64,000 nucleotides of DNA from Paraniabella hibiscisoli (GCF_022512515.1 NZ_JAKWBK010000003.1:372001-436000); one strand, 5' to 3'; counted from the stretch's first letter, positions 21,205-32,006 are shown. Notes: generated by a model from the letters alone, not told the origin. A program made the numbers and translations.

Positions 21205-21941
21205 ATGAAATTAGACATTCTGGCTATCGGGGTTCACCCGGATGATGTAGAGTTAGGCTGTGCAGGCACTTTGGTAAAGGAAATACAGCGCGGCAAAAAA
21301 GCAGGCATTATTGATCTTACCCAGGGAGAATTAGGTACCAGAGGCACCATAGAAACGAGGTATACTGAAGCTGCAGCGGCTGCAAAGGTCCTGGGTGTTT
21401 TGGTTAGGGAAAACCTGAAGATGCGCGATGGATTCTTCAAAAATGACGAAGATCATCAATTGCTTTTAATAAAAGCCATCAGGAAGTATCGTCCCGACAT
21501 TATTTTAGGGAATGTACTAACAGATCGTCATCCAGATCACGGCCGGGCCGGCAACCTCATCAATGATGCTTGTTTTCTTTCTGGCCTTGCCAAAATAGAA
21601 ACCCTTGACGATGAAGGAAATGCGCAGGAAAAGTGGCGTCCCCGTTACTTTTTACAATATATGCAGGACTGGTATCACGAACCGGATCTTTTAATTGATG
21701 TAAGCGATGTTGTGGACACCAAAATGAGGTCGATTGATGCGTATATTACTCAGTTTCATACTACTGAAAGTGAAGCGGCGGACCACAAACTTATATATCT
21801 ACACCCGATTTTAAAGAAAGTCTCTTAGCCAGAATGCGAATGATGGGCAAACGTATTGGGGTTAAATACGCTGAAGCCTATATTACTCAAAAACATATAG
21901 GACTCAACAACCTGGAAGGGCTGATTTTACAGGAAACCTGA
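21205..21941 (+). CDS. bshB1: Bacillithiol biosynthesis deacetylase BshB1 (frameshifted)
   Basis: Zinc-dependent PIG-L/LmbE deacetylase that removes acetate from GlcNAc-malate, the second step of bacillithiol synthesis. The N-terminal metal motif is IGVHPDDVELGCAG, followed by LTQGELGTRGT, TDRHPDHGRAG and ISQFHTTESEA-like text (ITQFHTTESEAADHK). One A is missing near 21787-21790 (AAAC where AAAAC is needed), after which it reads TYISTPDFKESLLARMRMMG and ends EGLILQET. The corrected 245 residues match BshB1. No signal peptide, cytoplasmic. bshA and bshC are not adjacent. The porin ends 53 bases upstream, and the next gene has its own promoter. Confidence 0.88.
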
Positions 21942-21970
21942 TTGTCGTCAGTTTTGCATTTTTTACCTTA

Positions 21971-21997
21971 TTGGCGGCGCAAAATTAATTACCTTTG
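21971..21997 (+). promoter_or_regulatory. Promoter of the desaturase gene
   Basis: TTG at 21971-21973 and TACCTTTG at 21990-21997 match the Bacteroidota -33 and -7 elements with 16 bases between. The start of transcription would be near 22004, leaving a leader of about 24 bases. Confidence 0.6.
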
Positions 21998-22027
21998 CAA
22001 TCTTAACAACTAAGAAATTTTTATTGA

Positions 22028-23107
22028 ATGTCAGTACCAAAGTTTGCTACGCCACCGCCTCCCTCCTTTCATACGGTTTTAAAAACGCGTATCAATGACT
22101 ATTTTAAGCAACAAGGAAAGCCAAGCACTGGTAATTTCAGGCTTTACTCGAAGGCTATGTTTCTGGTAGTGGGCTTTTTGGCATTATACGTACATGTTAT
22201 ATTTTTCACCCCCGGCTGGTTGGGCTATTTTTGAATGCCTGCTTTTAAGCCTTTTTACCTCGGCTATCGGCTTTAATATTATGCATGACGGTGCTCATGG
22301 CAGCTTTAGCAGCAAACCCTGGGTAAATACAGTGGCAGCTTCGTCTCTTAATTTCCTTGGCGCGAATACCTTTATGTGGAAGATGAAGCATAATGTTATT
22401 CACCATGCCTATACGAATATCGACGGTATTGATGATGACCTGGATGCCAAACCTTTCCTTAGGTTATGCGAAACACAAAAGCACTATAAAGTTCATAAAT
22501 ACCAGCATTTATATTTTTGGGCAGCTTACTCATTGCTTTACCTGTTCTGGATCTTTGTTTCTGACTATAAAAAATATTTCAGGAAAAAAGTAGGCGATAT
22601 TCCTTTGAAAAAAATGACGACCAATGATCATCTTACTTTCTGGGGTTTTAAACTACTGCATATTTGCCTGTTTGTTGTAATTCCTATTGTAATGGTAGGC
22701 GTGGGTCCCTGGGCTATCGGATTTGTAAGCTATGCTTTATTTGCGGGCTTTGTATTGAGCATCGTATTTCAGCTGGCACACACAGTAGAGCATACGCACT
22801 TCCCCGTTCCTAACGTGGAAACGAATAAAATTGATGACGAATGGGCAATACACCAACTTAAAACTACCGCTAATTTTGCCACTAAAAACAGGTTAGCATG
22901 CTGGTTTATGGGGGATTGAATTTCCAGGTAGAGCACCATTTATTCCCTAAGATCTCTCATATACATTATCCAAGGATCAATAAGATCATTACGGCTACCT
23001 GCAAAGAATTTGATGTACAATACATCGAATACAAAAAAGTAAAAGATGCTGTACTTTCTCACGTATCTTACCTTAAGCAGTTAAGTTATCCCAATCTGGC
23101 ACACTAA
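22028..23107 (+). CDS. Membrane fatty acid desaturase (frameshifted)
   Basis: Integral membrane di-iron desaturase that inserts a double bond in acyl chains. The three histidine boxes are present: HDGAHGS, HNVIHHAYTN and QVEHHLFP, the last with the Gln of the front-end (delta-5/delta-6-like) type. Several hydrophobic segments lie between the boxes. Two breaks: near 22200-22210 one extra base (T or C run), and near 22910-22915 one missing G (five present, six needed) restoring FMGGLNFQVEHHLFP. The net length gives 359 residues. Probably used to adjust membrane fluidity. Regiospecificity cannot be set from sequence alone. A terminator follows. Confidence 0.88.
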
Positions 23108-23125
23108 AACATGATAATATTCAGC

Positions 23126-23161
23126 AAAAGCCCGTGGTTTTAAACTCCACGGGCTTTTTTG
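23126..23161 (+). terminator. Rho-independent terminator after the desaturase
   Basis: Stem AAAAGCCCGTGG with CCACGGGCTTTT and a nine-base loop, ending in six T. A strong intrinsic terminator 18 bases after the stop. Confidence 0.88.
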
Positions 23162-23523
23162 TATCCTGTTCCTGCATACGCTGCCCTACCTCGTTTAACC
23201 GGGTTAATTTAAATCAATAAAAAAGAAAACCAAGAGGTTTATATCCTTTTCATTTGTCACCAGTAGTTGATTTATTTTAAACCAGTTACTTTAAAATAAG
23301 GGTTTGAACCTGCTGATTTACAGCTATCTTATTAAAAAAATTTGCTGTCAATGTAGTTATTTAACAACCAACTAGGTTAACTTTGCATTAACAAGCCCTT
23401 ATTAAGCCCTCAAAATATACAGCCCTTGAATTCGCCTGTCCCTTTTTTGAAATACCGGTTTGTAATAATTAATTAGGTAGTCAATAACGAGTTAGAATTA
23501 TAACTTTTAAAGTTTTAATACTG
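23162..23523 (+). promoter_or_regulatory. AT-rich leader region with promoter of the pilus-like operon
   Basis: A 362-base gene-free stretch. TAACTTTG at 23378-23385 matches TAnnTTTG and is the best promoter for the operon that follows, implying a leader of about 130 bases. No clear -33 TTG. The leader has repeated AAGCCCT words (near 23393, 23405 and 23421) whose meaning is unclear. Confidence 0.4.
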
Positions 23524-24058
23524 ATGGTTAAGCTTCTGCATGTAATATTATGTGTGCTGTTTGTTTTGCCAGCTGCGTCTCAGCAAGTGGAGGCTAAAGC
23601 AGATATGCAGGTGCTGATACGTGATTTTTTCAGGTAAGCAACCTGGCCAACCAGGGGCAGATTATTACTTTGGAACTCAATAATGAGAACGATATAGAAA
23701 CCGGCATCAATAAGGAAATTAAATCCAACCTGATGGTTACGTCCACCGTTGAATATAACCTTTTTGCCCGGGCAGCTTTCCCTGTATTTTATAATCAGCA
23801 GAGCAGGAAGAGTTTTCCTTCGTCTGTTTTAACATTAGAAATTATAAACACCGACCTTACATTAAATGGAACAACCATAGAAAAAGTCCTCAGTTTAAGC
23901 ACCCTGAATCAACCGCTTATTTCAGAAGGTAAGCCCCTGTTCAAAAGCGCTATTGATATCCGTTACAGTATTCCTGCTGAGCACACGAGGGAATACCTGG
24001 TAAAAGCAGGTTCGGGGTTTATTCCAATACCATCATTTATACAATAAGTCCTCAATAA
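23524..24058 (+). CDS. Secreted pilin-like protein, first subunit (frameshifted)
   Basis: About 178 residues after two corrections. Signal peptide MVKLLHVILCVLFVLPAASQ. The frame breaks at six T near 23625-23631 (seven needed), then reads VSNLANQGQIITLELNNEND; a second loss in a G run near 24013-24016 hides the true end, VYSNTIIYTISPQ. The last strands (YSIPAEHTREYL, then VYSNTIIYTI) parallel those of the next gene (YRIPAAKAQASI, VVVYTF) and of the end of 25500-26957 (YTIPASQTLQFL, NVIYSF), so all three seem to share one beta-sandwich domain. First gene of the proposed chaperone-usher-like operon. Role as a minor subunit is inference. Confidence 0.65.
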
Positions 24059-24080
24059 TTTAAAAACCAAAAGCAATACA

Positions 24081-24635
24081 ATGAAAAAATGTATCCTTTT
24101 ATCAGCACTGGCCCTATCTGGTGTTTTTATCTCGGGTTCTGCTTTTTCGCAGGCCACCTCATCGACCAATGTCAAGATCGTTCTTTCTGATTTTATCACT
24201 ACTGAGAACGGCGCAGGAACCACTGCCGGACAAACACCCGGTGCGGGCGCTGAAGTTTTGTTTGAATACCCTGACGCAGCATCTTACACGGCTCTTAAAA
24301 CAGTTAACCAGCCCGGACACCTGAAGGTTACTGCCACAAAAACCTTCCAGGTTACAGTAAAGGCAATGGGAACCGACTTTGTTCACTCCACTACTCCCGC
24401 CAACTTAATACCTGTTAGCGTAGTAGATATTGTACCGACAGCACCCGGAAGCGGTACCGCTACAACCGTTACACTGAGCGATGCAGAGCAGGTTATTCTA
24501 AGCGGCGTTGATCCCGGTATTAAAACCATCAGTGTTGACTACCGGATTCCTGCGGCTAAAGCACAGGCGAGCATTCTTGGGAAACCATCGGGAACTTATC
24601 AGCAGGTGGTTGTTTATACTTTCTCTCAGCCCTAA
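24081..24635 (+). CDS. Secreted pilin-like protein, putative major subunit
   Basis: Intact, 184 residues, signal peptide MKKCILLSALALSGVFISGS then AFSQ. The mature part is Gly/Thr/Ala rich with no cysteines and predicted beta strands only; it resembles DUF4402-type and other small secreted beta-sandwich subunits. The sequence shares YPDAASYTALKTVNQPGHLK with SYGSLADYQTTKSINMPNHL of the two-domain protein two genes downstream, and the C-terminal YRIP and YTFS strands. Small, simple and exported, it suits the role of main fibre subunit. That role is inferred from the operon, not shown. Confidence 0.7.
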   Translation: MKKCILLSALALSGVFISGSAFSQATSSTNVKIVLSDFITTENGAGTTAGQTPGAGAEVLFEYPDAASYTALKTVNQPGHLKVTATKTFQVTVKAMGTDFVHSTTPANLIPVSVVDIVPTAPGSGTATTVTLSDAEQVILSGVDPGIKTISVDYRIPAAKAQASILGKPSGTYQQVVVYTFSQP

Positions 24636-24683
24636 CATTTATTAGCCCCTTATTTTAACACAGGCAACATTAAGCCCTATAAT

Positions 24684-25494
24684 ATGCCTAACCATTTATA
24701 CTCATCAGCAGTAATCATCCTGCTGATGCTTAGCCTGCCATCCATCACACACGGACAGGGGATCACAGTATCTCCTACCCGGTTGTTTTTTCGGGTGAGC
24801 CGGCTCTGTACAAAAGCAATCCATTATAATAACCAATGCGGGTAAAGAGGCTGTCGCTTTCAACGTGTCAATGAACGACTGGTACAGGGACTCGATCGGA
24901 CAAAAAGTTTACCTTGCCCCTAACAGCACCAGCAGAAGCAATGCCGGCTGGATAAAGACATCAGCCAATGTTATTAATATTCCTCCAGGCGGTTCGCAGG
25001 AATTGATTGCTACCATGCAGGTACCTCAAAACCTCAAAAATGATTCTATCAGCAATTCGATGCTGATGCTCACCCAGATTGCCAAGCAGGAAGACCGGTA
25101 CCTGAAACAAAATAATGTGGGCATCAAAGTGCTTTTTGAATTTGCGCTGCACGTATACTTTACACCGGCGGCTAATAAAACAGAGAACCTTGATTTTGTT
25201 GCTATAGATACGCTATCCTCGCCTAATAATAACCCAGGCAAAAGAATTGCCGTTAAGGTGAAAAATACGGGCAATATTATCAGCGATGCTATGGTTGAAT
25301 TTGAATTTATTCACAAAACAACAGGCCAGGAAAGCAAGCTTACCCCTGTCGCAATATCGATGATGCCTGGCGCCAGCCAGATCATTTATTTTGATGTACC
25401 CGGCAATTTGAAAGGCGCGTTTAAGGGTGTTTCAATTTTGCGGATAGGTGATGCATCTAATGTAAAAGTGGGAGAGAAAAGCCTGGTATTTTAA
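24684..25494 (+). CDS. Periplasmic chaperone-like protein, PapD-type (frameshifted)
   Basis: About 270 residues. Signal peptide MPNHLYSSAVIILLMLSLPS; the mature start GITVSPTRLFFSGEPALYKS, then IITNAG and FNVSMNDWYRD, has the layout of the first immunoglobulin domain of pilus chaperones (SPTR, then a strand with NxG, then W-x-D). A second beta domain follows (RIAVKVKNTGNIISDAMVEF). Two one-base losses, near 24787-24791 and 24825-24828, split the first part. The canonical Arg-Lys pair of chaperones is not confirmed: the Arg of SPTR is a candidate. It sits between pilin-like genes and upstream of the usher-like gene. Alternative: a surface protein with NEW3/DUF916-like domains. Confidence 0.55.
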
Positions 25495-25499
25495 ACGTG

Positions 25500-26957
25500 A
25501 TGGTCTATCCGAATCGTGTATTAATCACCCTGCTTTTTCTAGTACTCTCTCAACGGGTAGCCTGCCAGGTAGTGCTGACATTGCAGGAGGCAAATGTAAT
25601 TGGCTCGCAGAATTATGACGCTACTTTCACCACAGGACAACTGGCAATACCATTAACGGGAATTCTATCTACGGCATGGCAAACTATACCCGTGCAAATA
25701 CGCAATAGCGGAAATGCATCGCTGGCAAACGGTACGAGTAATTTCTCTGCAGGCAATATTTCTTTTGAACTGGCAAATATTGGCGGCATAACACCTGGCG
25801 CTACCGGCTTTGTTGGAACTTCAGCTGGCGCAGTGAATATCAGTAGCAGTTTTCAAACCATATTTTCACCAACGGCAGCAAACTCAGATGCACCTACCGG
25901 TGCAATTGCAGGAAGGTATCGTATTGCAAGAACAATATTGGCAAATACTGCACTTATCGCCGGTAATTATACAGGTGGCAATCTGATTTACAATCAACCC
26001 ACATCCAGTATAATACAGTTGCTGGTTGGTTACAGATATATTACACCATCTCCCGTAACATTATCGCTTGGCATTCCTTATCTTAATAAGTGGGTTACTT
26101 TCGCTACCAGTTTTACAAAAAACTATAATAATGTCAGTTCATTTACCACTGTCGCCGATCTTGATTTTAACCTGACCAATTTTACCGTTGGACATACAGA
26201 ACCCTCATTTATAGATATAAAAGCACAGGGGCCTATTACCTTTACACCCAACGGAGGAGGAGCTACAACTACGGTACCCGTTAATATTGTGCAGGCACAG
26301 GGCTCAGGGCTAGTTACCACTGCCCTATCCACTACTTATGCAGCGCTTAACACCACCGGCCTGGTTGTACCAACAGGTAATATCACCACTATCCCTTTAA
26401 CACTTAAAATAAGTGCGGCGAACGTGGTTCAACATTTTTTTAAACCAGGTACTTATACATTCAGCATAGATCTGAGAACACGTAATTCAGGCAATACTAT
26501 TGCTGATGTAAAAACCCTCTCCTTCACTGTTACGACTGACGTGTTAAGCAGCATTGCCGTACAAGGAACACCTGATGTTAATTTCAGCTATGGTAGCCTG
26601 GCTGACTACCAAACCACGAAGAGTATTAATATGCCGAATCATCTGCTGATTACCAATAACAGAAATTACGAGGTTTATGTAAAAAGCAGCACGGCTAATT
26701 TCACCCGCAACAGCATAGCTACAACAATCCCCGCTTCTATTGTACAAATCGAAAACGGAACGGGAGAAAGTACAGTAACCGGCAGAACACTCTCAACCAC
26801 GTCGCAATCGATCATTACCAACGCCGGTTCAACCATTGGCAGACAACTCTCGTTAAAGTATACGATTCCGGCTTCACAAACCCTGCAATTCCTGGGTAAG
26901 CAAACCGGAGCAACTCCTTATATTCTTAATGTCATTTACAGCTTCACCAGTTTGTAG
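25500..26957 (+). CDS. Two-domain secreted subunit, putative tip adhesin
   Basis: Intact, about 485 residues, starting at ATG 25500 (a GTG one codon earlier is also open). Signal peptide MVYPNRVLITLLFLVLSQRV then ACQ. It is rich in Asn, Thr, Ser and Gly. The N-terminal about 330 residues are unique; the last 140 (from DVLSSIAVQGTPDVNFSYGS) repeat the domain of the single-domain proteins upstream. A unique domain fused to a pilin-type domain is the layout of tip adhesins in chaperone-usher pili. The gene is 5 bases after the chaperone-like gene and 9 bases before the usher-like gene, so tightly co-transcribed. Ligand unknown. Confidence 0.6.
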   Translation: MVYPNRVLITLLFLVLSQRVACQVVLTLQEANVIGSQNYDATFTTGQLAIPLTGILSTAWQTIPVQIRNSGNASLANGTSNFSAGNISFELANIGGITPGATGFVGTSAGAVNISSSFQTIFSPTAANSDAPTGAIAGRYRIARTILANTALIAGNYTGGNLIYNQPTSSIIQLLVGYRYITPSPVTLSLGIPYLNKWVTFATSFTKNYNNVSSFTTVADLDFNLTNFTVGHTEPSFIDIKAQGPITFTPNGGGATTTVPVNIVQAQGSGLVTTALSTTYAALNTTGLVVPTGNITTIPLTLKISAANVVQHFFKPGTYTFSIDLRTRNSGNTIADVKTLSFTVTTDVLSSIAVQGTPDVNFSYGSLADYQTTKSINMPNHLLITNNRNYEVYVKSSTANFTRNSIATTIPASIVQIENGTGESTVTGRTLSTTSQSIITNAGSTIGRQLSLKYTIPASQTLQFLGKQTGATPYILNVIYSFTSL

Positions 26958-26966
26958 CAGGCATCT

Positions 26967-29736
26967 ATGAGCTTTTTAAAACCCATAGCACTTTATTTAT
27001 TATCCCTGTTGCCCCTAACAAATGCAAGAGGGCAAACCCCTTATGGCGCTATTGTACGCTTTGCAACCGATTGTTGTTATTGAAGAGGGACAAACTTTTT
27101 CTAATGATCTGCTGATAAAAAATACGGGCGACACCCTTATTGTAATTGATAGTATAAAGCCGGCAGCGTCATACCCCGGCATTTTATTTACACCAGAATT
27201 TTCAGGATCACTGCGCCCCAATGAACAGCAAACACTAAGGATAAAAATGATCGCCGATGATGCACTGATGCGGTCGGCTATTCGTCAATACGAATACCAT
27301 GTTCATTATTCAGAAAATGGGATAGCGAAAATCAGCCAGGCTAACTTTAGTATTGTGCGCCCAACAGCCAATTATATTGTGATGGGCACTTCATCAGGCG
27401 AAGCCTATTTCAACCCATCCGTTAGCGAAAACAGGATCAGCCTATTCGTGGAAAACCCGGGCTATGACAGCAGGCATATCGTTTTGAAATATCAACTATT
27501 GCCGGGAGAATATTTAAACACTGCCATACAGCAGGAGTCTGTATTGCTGGCACCGAAGGAAAGAAAGCTGATACAGATCCCACTGGTTACGAGAACAAAG
27601 AATGCTTATTATCCTGACTATAGTCTTTCAGTAAGTGCTTACGAACAAGGCAGCACGAAGGTTATATCTAGTACCGTTATACCGGTTAGAACGCTGGCCG
27701 AAAAAAGAAACATGAGCTATAATCCTGCCGGTAATATGTATAAGAATTACCTTGAGCTTCAGTTTAACCGGTCGAACCAAAGTAATGAGTTTATTCAACT
27801 CAGGTCTAACTTTGAACGTAAAATGGGAGCAGGTAAAGTGATGGAGTTTAATACAACCGCTGACTATTTTACGAATTACAGTTTCCTGAACCTTTACGAT
27901 ACCTGGCTTAGCTTTCAAACGCCTAAAACCTTCTCCCGCGTGGGTAATATCAATGCACAGGGCTATGATATGAATATCGCAGGCAGAGGGGCTTTATTTC
28001 AGTATAAACCGACCACCAAAACTCAGCTGGAAGTATTAGGCACACATAATAGCTTTTTACTGTATAGCTCTTCGACCAACCTTGCTAATCCTGGCTACAG
28101 CATCGGAACAAAATTAGATCATCGCATCAGCAATACCAAAACAATGAGCGCTTCCTATGTTTTCAACCAGAACAATTTTACGGGCGTACAGTCTCACCTG
28201 GCAACCCTCAGTATGCCCCTGGTAAACGACTCTGTACACTCTTTAATGCTTGAAGGTGGAGGTAGTACCAGCGAGGGAATACACCAGCGTAAAAATATCC
28301 CGGAGGTGCAATGGGTTTATCTTATAGCATGACCCATAAACAGTTTTCCTGGTGTCCAATAATTATTTCAGCAGCGCCTACTACGCCGGTTTACGAAAAG
28401 GGGCGCTTAACTTATATGAATTGCTACGATACCAATTTGCCAACCAGGGCCACGTTTTTTTCTTTACAGCGGATCCATCAACAAACCGAATTTCGTGATG
28501 GATGATTCTTCTTCTTTTCTTTTATACCAGGTAAACAACAACTTTATCACCCACCAGCTGGAAACGGGTTATGGCAAAACCGTCAATGGATATACATTCA
28601 CGTTGGCGCCCAATTACAACTATCAACTGTATTCCTTACCCGGCACCATGGAGTATGAAGCCTACCGGGCCAAACTAAATATTGCCAAACTTTATAATCA
28701 ACATGCTATTAACTTTACGTTTGACCATGGGATTGGAAAAATCATTGGTAGTGACAAAAGTTTTCAATCAACCCGTTTACTGCTTAATTATCGAATAGGT
28801 TCGTTTTATGTAGATGGCATGGCCAGTATCAATCCATCTAACGTTTATGATGTTACGATGGCGCAAAACAATGATCGTTTTCGAAATTACGCTGTGACTA
28901 CAGGCTATAACCTCAACTTGCCAGGCAACAAACTATCGGGTAATACTTATATTGGTTATAATTATATCAACACTTATCAAAGCAGAAACTATTTCAGCTC
29001 AGCATTGCTGTCTTATAAAATAGGCAATGACTGGTACGCAACGGGAAATATTACTTATTCCAGCTTTACCAATAATCGAAGCAGCTCGGGATTCAATAAT
29101 CTTCAGTTTGGCGTTGGCCTGAAAAAAGCTTTCACGCAATGGTCTTCTGCTTCGGACAATCAAAATAACATTAGCCTGGAAGTATTTGAAGATCATGACC
29201 AAAACGGCAGAAGAAATGGAAAAGAGCCGCTGCTCCCGGGCACAATTGTACAGCTTAACAAAACAACGGTTGCGATAACAGACGCAAAAGGCCGAATTAA
29301 ATTAAACCAGGTACCTGAAGCTACTTACTATATTACGGCTCAGAGAAATGATCAACGTTTGGATATTCTTTCAGGAGATAGCCTTTATATTAATAAAAAC
29401 AAAACTTTCGCTATACCTGTTATTAAAACCTATGTAAGAAAAGGAACCCTTCAGGAGATAAAAGCAGCGTATGATATACAAATGCAGGATGCATCGGGCA
29501 TTATGATATACGCACAAAATACACAAACGGGTAAAACTTACAATACGGTAACCAGCTTCGAAGGCGATTTCCAGCTTAAGTTACCGGCAGGTCGTTACCT
29601 TATTTATATTCGTAACGACCGCTATGATATTACTGACAATAACCAGGAGATAACAGTAGGTGAAACAGGCATTAATACTCCATTGATATTCCATTACAGG
29701 AACAAAGACATCAGGATCGATGTGAAGCAATTCTAA
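26967..29736 (+). CDS. Large outer-membrane protein, usher-like (frameshifted)
   Basis: About 923 residues, signal peptide MSFLKPIALYLLSLLPLTNA. Order: N-terminal beta-sandwich domains (VVIEEGQTFSNDLLIKNTGD, then NRISLFVENPGYD) to about residue 250; a long run of alternating aromatic amphipathic strands typical of an outer-membrane barrel (FERKMGAGKVMEFNTTADYF to YATGNITYSSF) to about 700; then a Ca-binding-like SdrD/B-type module (FEDHDQNGRRNGKEPLLPGT) and a last beta module. Size and order recall fimbrial ushers. Breaks: one extra base near 27030-27040; losses near 28310, 28350 and 28490. Closes the operon. No recognisable usher plug motif, so the homology is unproven; a general surface export barrel is the alternative. 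Confidence 0.6.
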
Positions 29737-30200
29737 GGCTCCTTTAAGGTAGCGGGCTTAAAGCTGCATTTTTTATAACTGCGATTGAATATTAATTTAC
29801 CCTGCGGGTTCCAACGTTTTTCGATACCACAAGAAACGGATTCACATTCGTCACAGGCAGCCTGCCGGAAGTATTCTTTACTCAGTTTACCCTTTTCGTA
29901 TAACCTGCAACAGATTATGTAAGGCGTAAAATCGCAGGTATTTTCTTTTCCTGCAGCATACCGCGTATTTCGCATCTCTTTCAACAGGCCTTGCTGATCG
30001 TATAGACGATGCTCCAGTTCTTTCCGGCATCCATTGATCATTTGCTGCCGGCTTGTTGAAAGCAATATACTATCCGGTCCATATTCTTTGATCACCCGTG
30101 TAGTGTCGGGCCGATTGACGGTTACAAAAATCTCACCCTGTCTGGCAAATGCAATGGTACTGCACAGTGCTACAAACAATATAGAAATAATTGCTTTCAA
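29733..30200 (-). CDS. Secreted Cys-rich hypothetical protein
   Basis: Intact, 155 residues, with a signal peptide MKAIISILFVALCSTIAFAR. The mature part has six or more cysteines, including IICC and CDECESVSCG, and text resembling the short antitoxin-like MORN/YD variants (RLYDQQGLLKEMRNT, RWNPQGKLIFNRSY), two lines that look like repeats of a x-G-x-L/I strand unit. Probably periplasmic or surface, stabilised by disulfides. Convergent with the usher-like gene, the two stops overlapping by four bases. No function can be assigned. Confidence 0.65.
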   Translation of the reverse strand: MKAIISILFVALCSTIAFARQGEIFVTVNRPDTTRVIKEYGPDSILLSTSRQQMINGCRKELEHRLYDQQGLLKEMRNTRYAAGKENTCDFTPYIICCRLYEKGKLSKEYFRQAACDECESVSCGIEKRWNPQGKLIFNRSYKKCSFKPATLKEP

Positions 30201-30211
30201 GCTCGCAACGC

Positions 30212-31194
30212 TTAATAATGTCCTCTGATAGATTCTTTTATCTGCTCATCATATAATGCCCGAAGCTGTTGGTGAGTGGTTGTACTTAAAGGAGGCAATG
30301 CTGATGCATTTACGTTACCAACCACCTGCGAAATTTTGGAAGCGCCGGGTATCACGGTAGTAACTTCCGGATGATCCAAAATCCATCGCAAGGCCCACTG
30401 AGCCATTCTATCATCGGGTAATAAATTACCTATTTGTTTCGCAAAGTCTACACCCTTATTAAATTCAATCCCTGAGAAAGTTTCTCCTGCATTGAACGAT
30501 TCTCCGTTAGCATTATAATGCCGATGATCTTTCTCCGCAAATGTTGTATGTTCATTAAACTTACCCGTTAGCAAACCACTGGCTAAAGGAACCCTTACAA
30601 TAATGGCCACATTTTTTTCCCTGGCTTTTGTTAAAACCTCTTCTGCTATATGCTGGCGAAAAAGATTAAAGATAATCTGCAACGATGCCAGGCCCTCCTG
30701 TTCAAGGCAAATGAGCGCTTCCTCTGCAGTTTCCACGCTGGCACCCCAATATTGTATCAGTCCCTCATCTTTAAATTTCCTGAAATGATCAAAGACTTTC
30801 CCCTCCCTCATTTCTTCAGTTGGAACACAATGCAGCTGTTCTAAAAAAGAGAACCCACGCCCAGCTTCTCCAGCGAGCTTTCAATATGTTGCCGCATAAA
30901 GTCGTAGCTAAAATTCTGAGGCCAGCCATTGAGACTATCATGCCTGCGGCCCAACTTGGTTGCCACTAAAACAGGGGTATCAATCGTTTTCAAAAACCGT
31001 CCTATCAGCGACTCGCTGATACCCATACCATACACGTCGGCCGTATCAATAAAATTGCCGCCGGCATCGGTATAGGTTTTAAGAATAGTAAAAGCTTCTT
31101 CTTCGTTTACCATGCCCCAATCTGCGCTTCCCAGTTGCCAGGTACCCAATCCAATCTCCGATATATTATGTGCTTTAAAATTTCTGTAATTCAT
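30212..31194 (-). CDS. Aldo/keto reductase (frameshifted)
   Basis: NADPH-dependent reductase of carbonyl compounds, (beta/alpha)8 barrel, 327 residues corrected. Visible: GLGTWQLGSADWG at the start, catalytic Asp and Tyr in FIDTADVYGMG, catalytic Lys in VLVATKLGRR, His in LEQLHCVPTEE, and the cofactor end VTTVIPGASKISQV. One T is missing from the run near 30841-30846 (six present, seven needed), joining GVGSLF to LEQLH. Start at ATG 31194; a longer frame to 31212 is open. Cytoplasmic. It stands apart from the two-component operon upstream. Physiological substrate unknown. Confidence 0.9.
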
Positions 31195-31332
31195 GGGATC
31201 AAATTTAGACAATCCATGATTGAGTATATAAAGAAATAGGCGAAAGTTTTCCCCGGTATAATTGCACCCAAAGTTAGCGGTTCCTCATGAGTTGCTATGG
31301 TTCCCTTTACCGGTGTATCAACAGGCTCTCGG

Positions 31333-31989
31333 TTAACATGTCAGCCTCTCTTGCATTTTACCTGGAGTAAATATTTTTTCCAATGCATAAAGAACCAGGC
31401 CAGCAACATTCTTAGAACCGGTTTTTCTAAGAATGTTGCGACGGTGATTGTTAATGGTTAGTGGCGATACATAAAGCTGTTGAGCAATCTCTTCGGTGGA
31501 GTACTGCTTACATATCATAATCAGCACTTCCTTTTCCCGGGCAGTTAATGCGTCTTCAGCATTACCTGGTCGCCGGTTGAGCAGTATCTCAAAGAGCTCC
31601 TGCCGGATCTCAACACAGTAATATTCCTTGCCTTGCTGAATCTGGCCCAATGCGGCCCTCAGCTCTTGCATAGAACAGCTTTTAAGCAGGTAGCCATTGA
31701 TACCGGCATCATACATATTTATAATATCATAGGGACGGGCTGATATAGATAATGCTATAACAGGAACCTGATTTTTCTGTTGCCGGATAGTCCTAACGGT
31801 ATCCTGACCATTCAACTCCGGCATATCTATATCCATAAGTATCAGGTCTGGCTGCATCCGTTCGAGCTGCTCAAGGACCTGAAGTCCGTTACACGCTTCT
31901 GTTACGCTTTCTACTTCAGCAAGCTGCTGCAGCAGGATTGTTAATCCCTGGCGAAAAAGAGCATGATCATCGGCAATAAATATCTTCAT
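31333..31989 (-). CDS. NarL/FixJ-type response regulator
   Basis: Intact, 218 residues. Receiver domain at residues 1-120 with the acidic pair in FIADDHALFRQG, phospho-acceptor Asp in LILMDIDMPELNG, and the Lys in GYLLKSCSMQEL; a LuxR-type helix-turn-helix at about 145-205 (LTAREKEVLIMICKQYSTEE, then IAQQLYVSPLTINNHRRNIL). DNA-binding activator controlled by the histidine kinase encoded just upstream (18-base gap), in the same operon. Targets unknown; the divergent surface protein gene at 33581 is a natural candidate. Confidence 0.95.
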   Translation of the reverse strand: MKIFIADDHALFRQGLTILLQQLAEVESVTEACNGLQVLEQLERMQPDLILMDIDMPELNGQDTVRTIRQQKNQVPVIALSISARPYDIINMYDAGINGYLLKSCSMQELRAALGQIQQGKEYYCVEIRQELFEILLNRRPGNAEDALTAREKEVLIMICKQYSTEEIAQQLYVSPLTINNHRRNILRKTGSKNVAGLVLYALEKIFTPGKMQERLTC

Positions 31990-32006
31990 GATGGAGTTAG
32001 TTTAGT

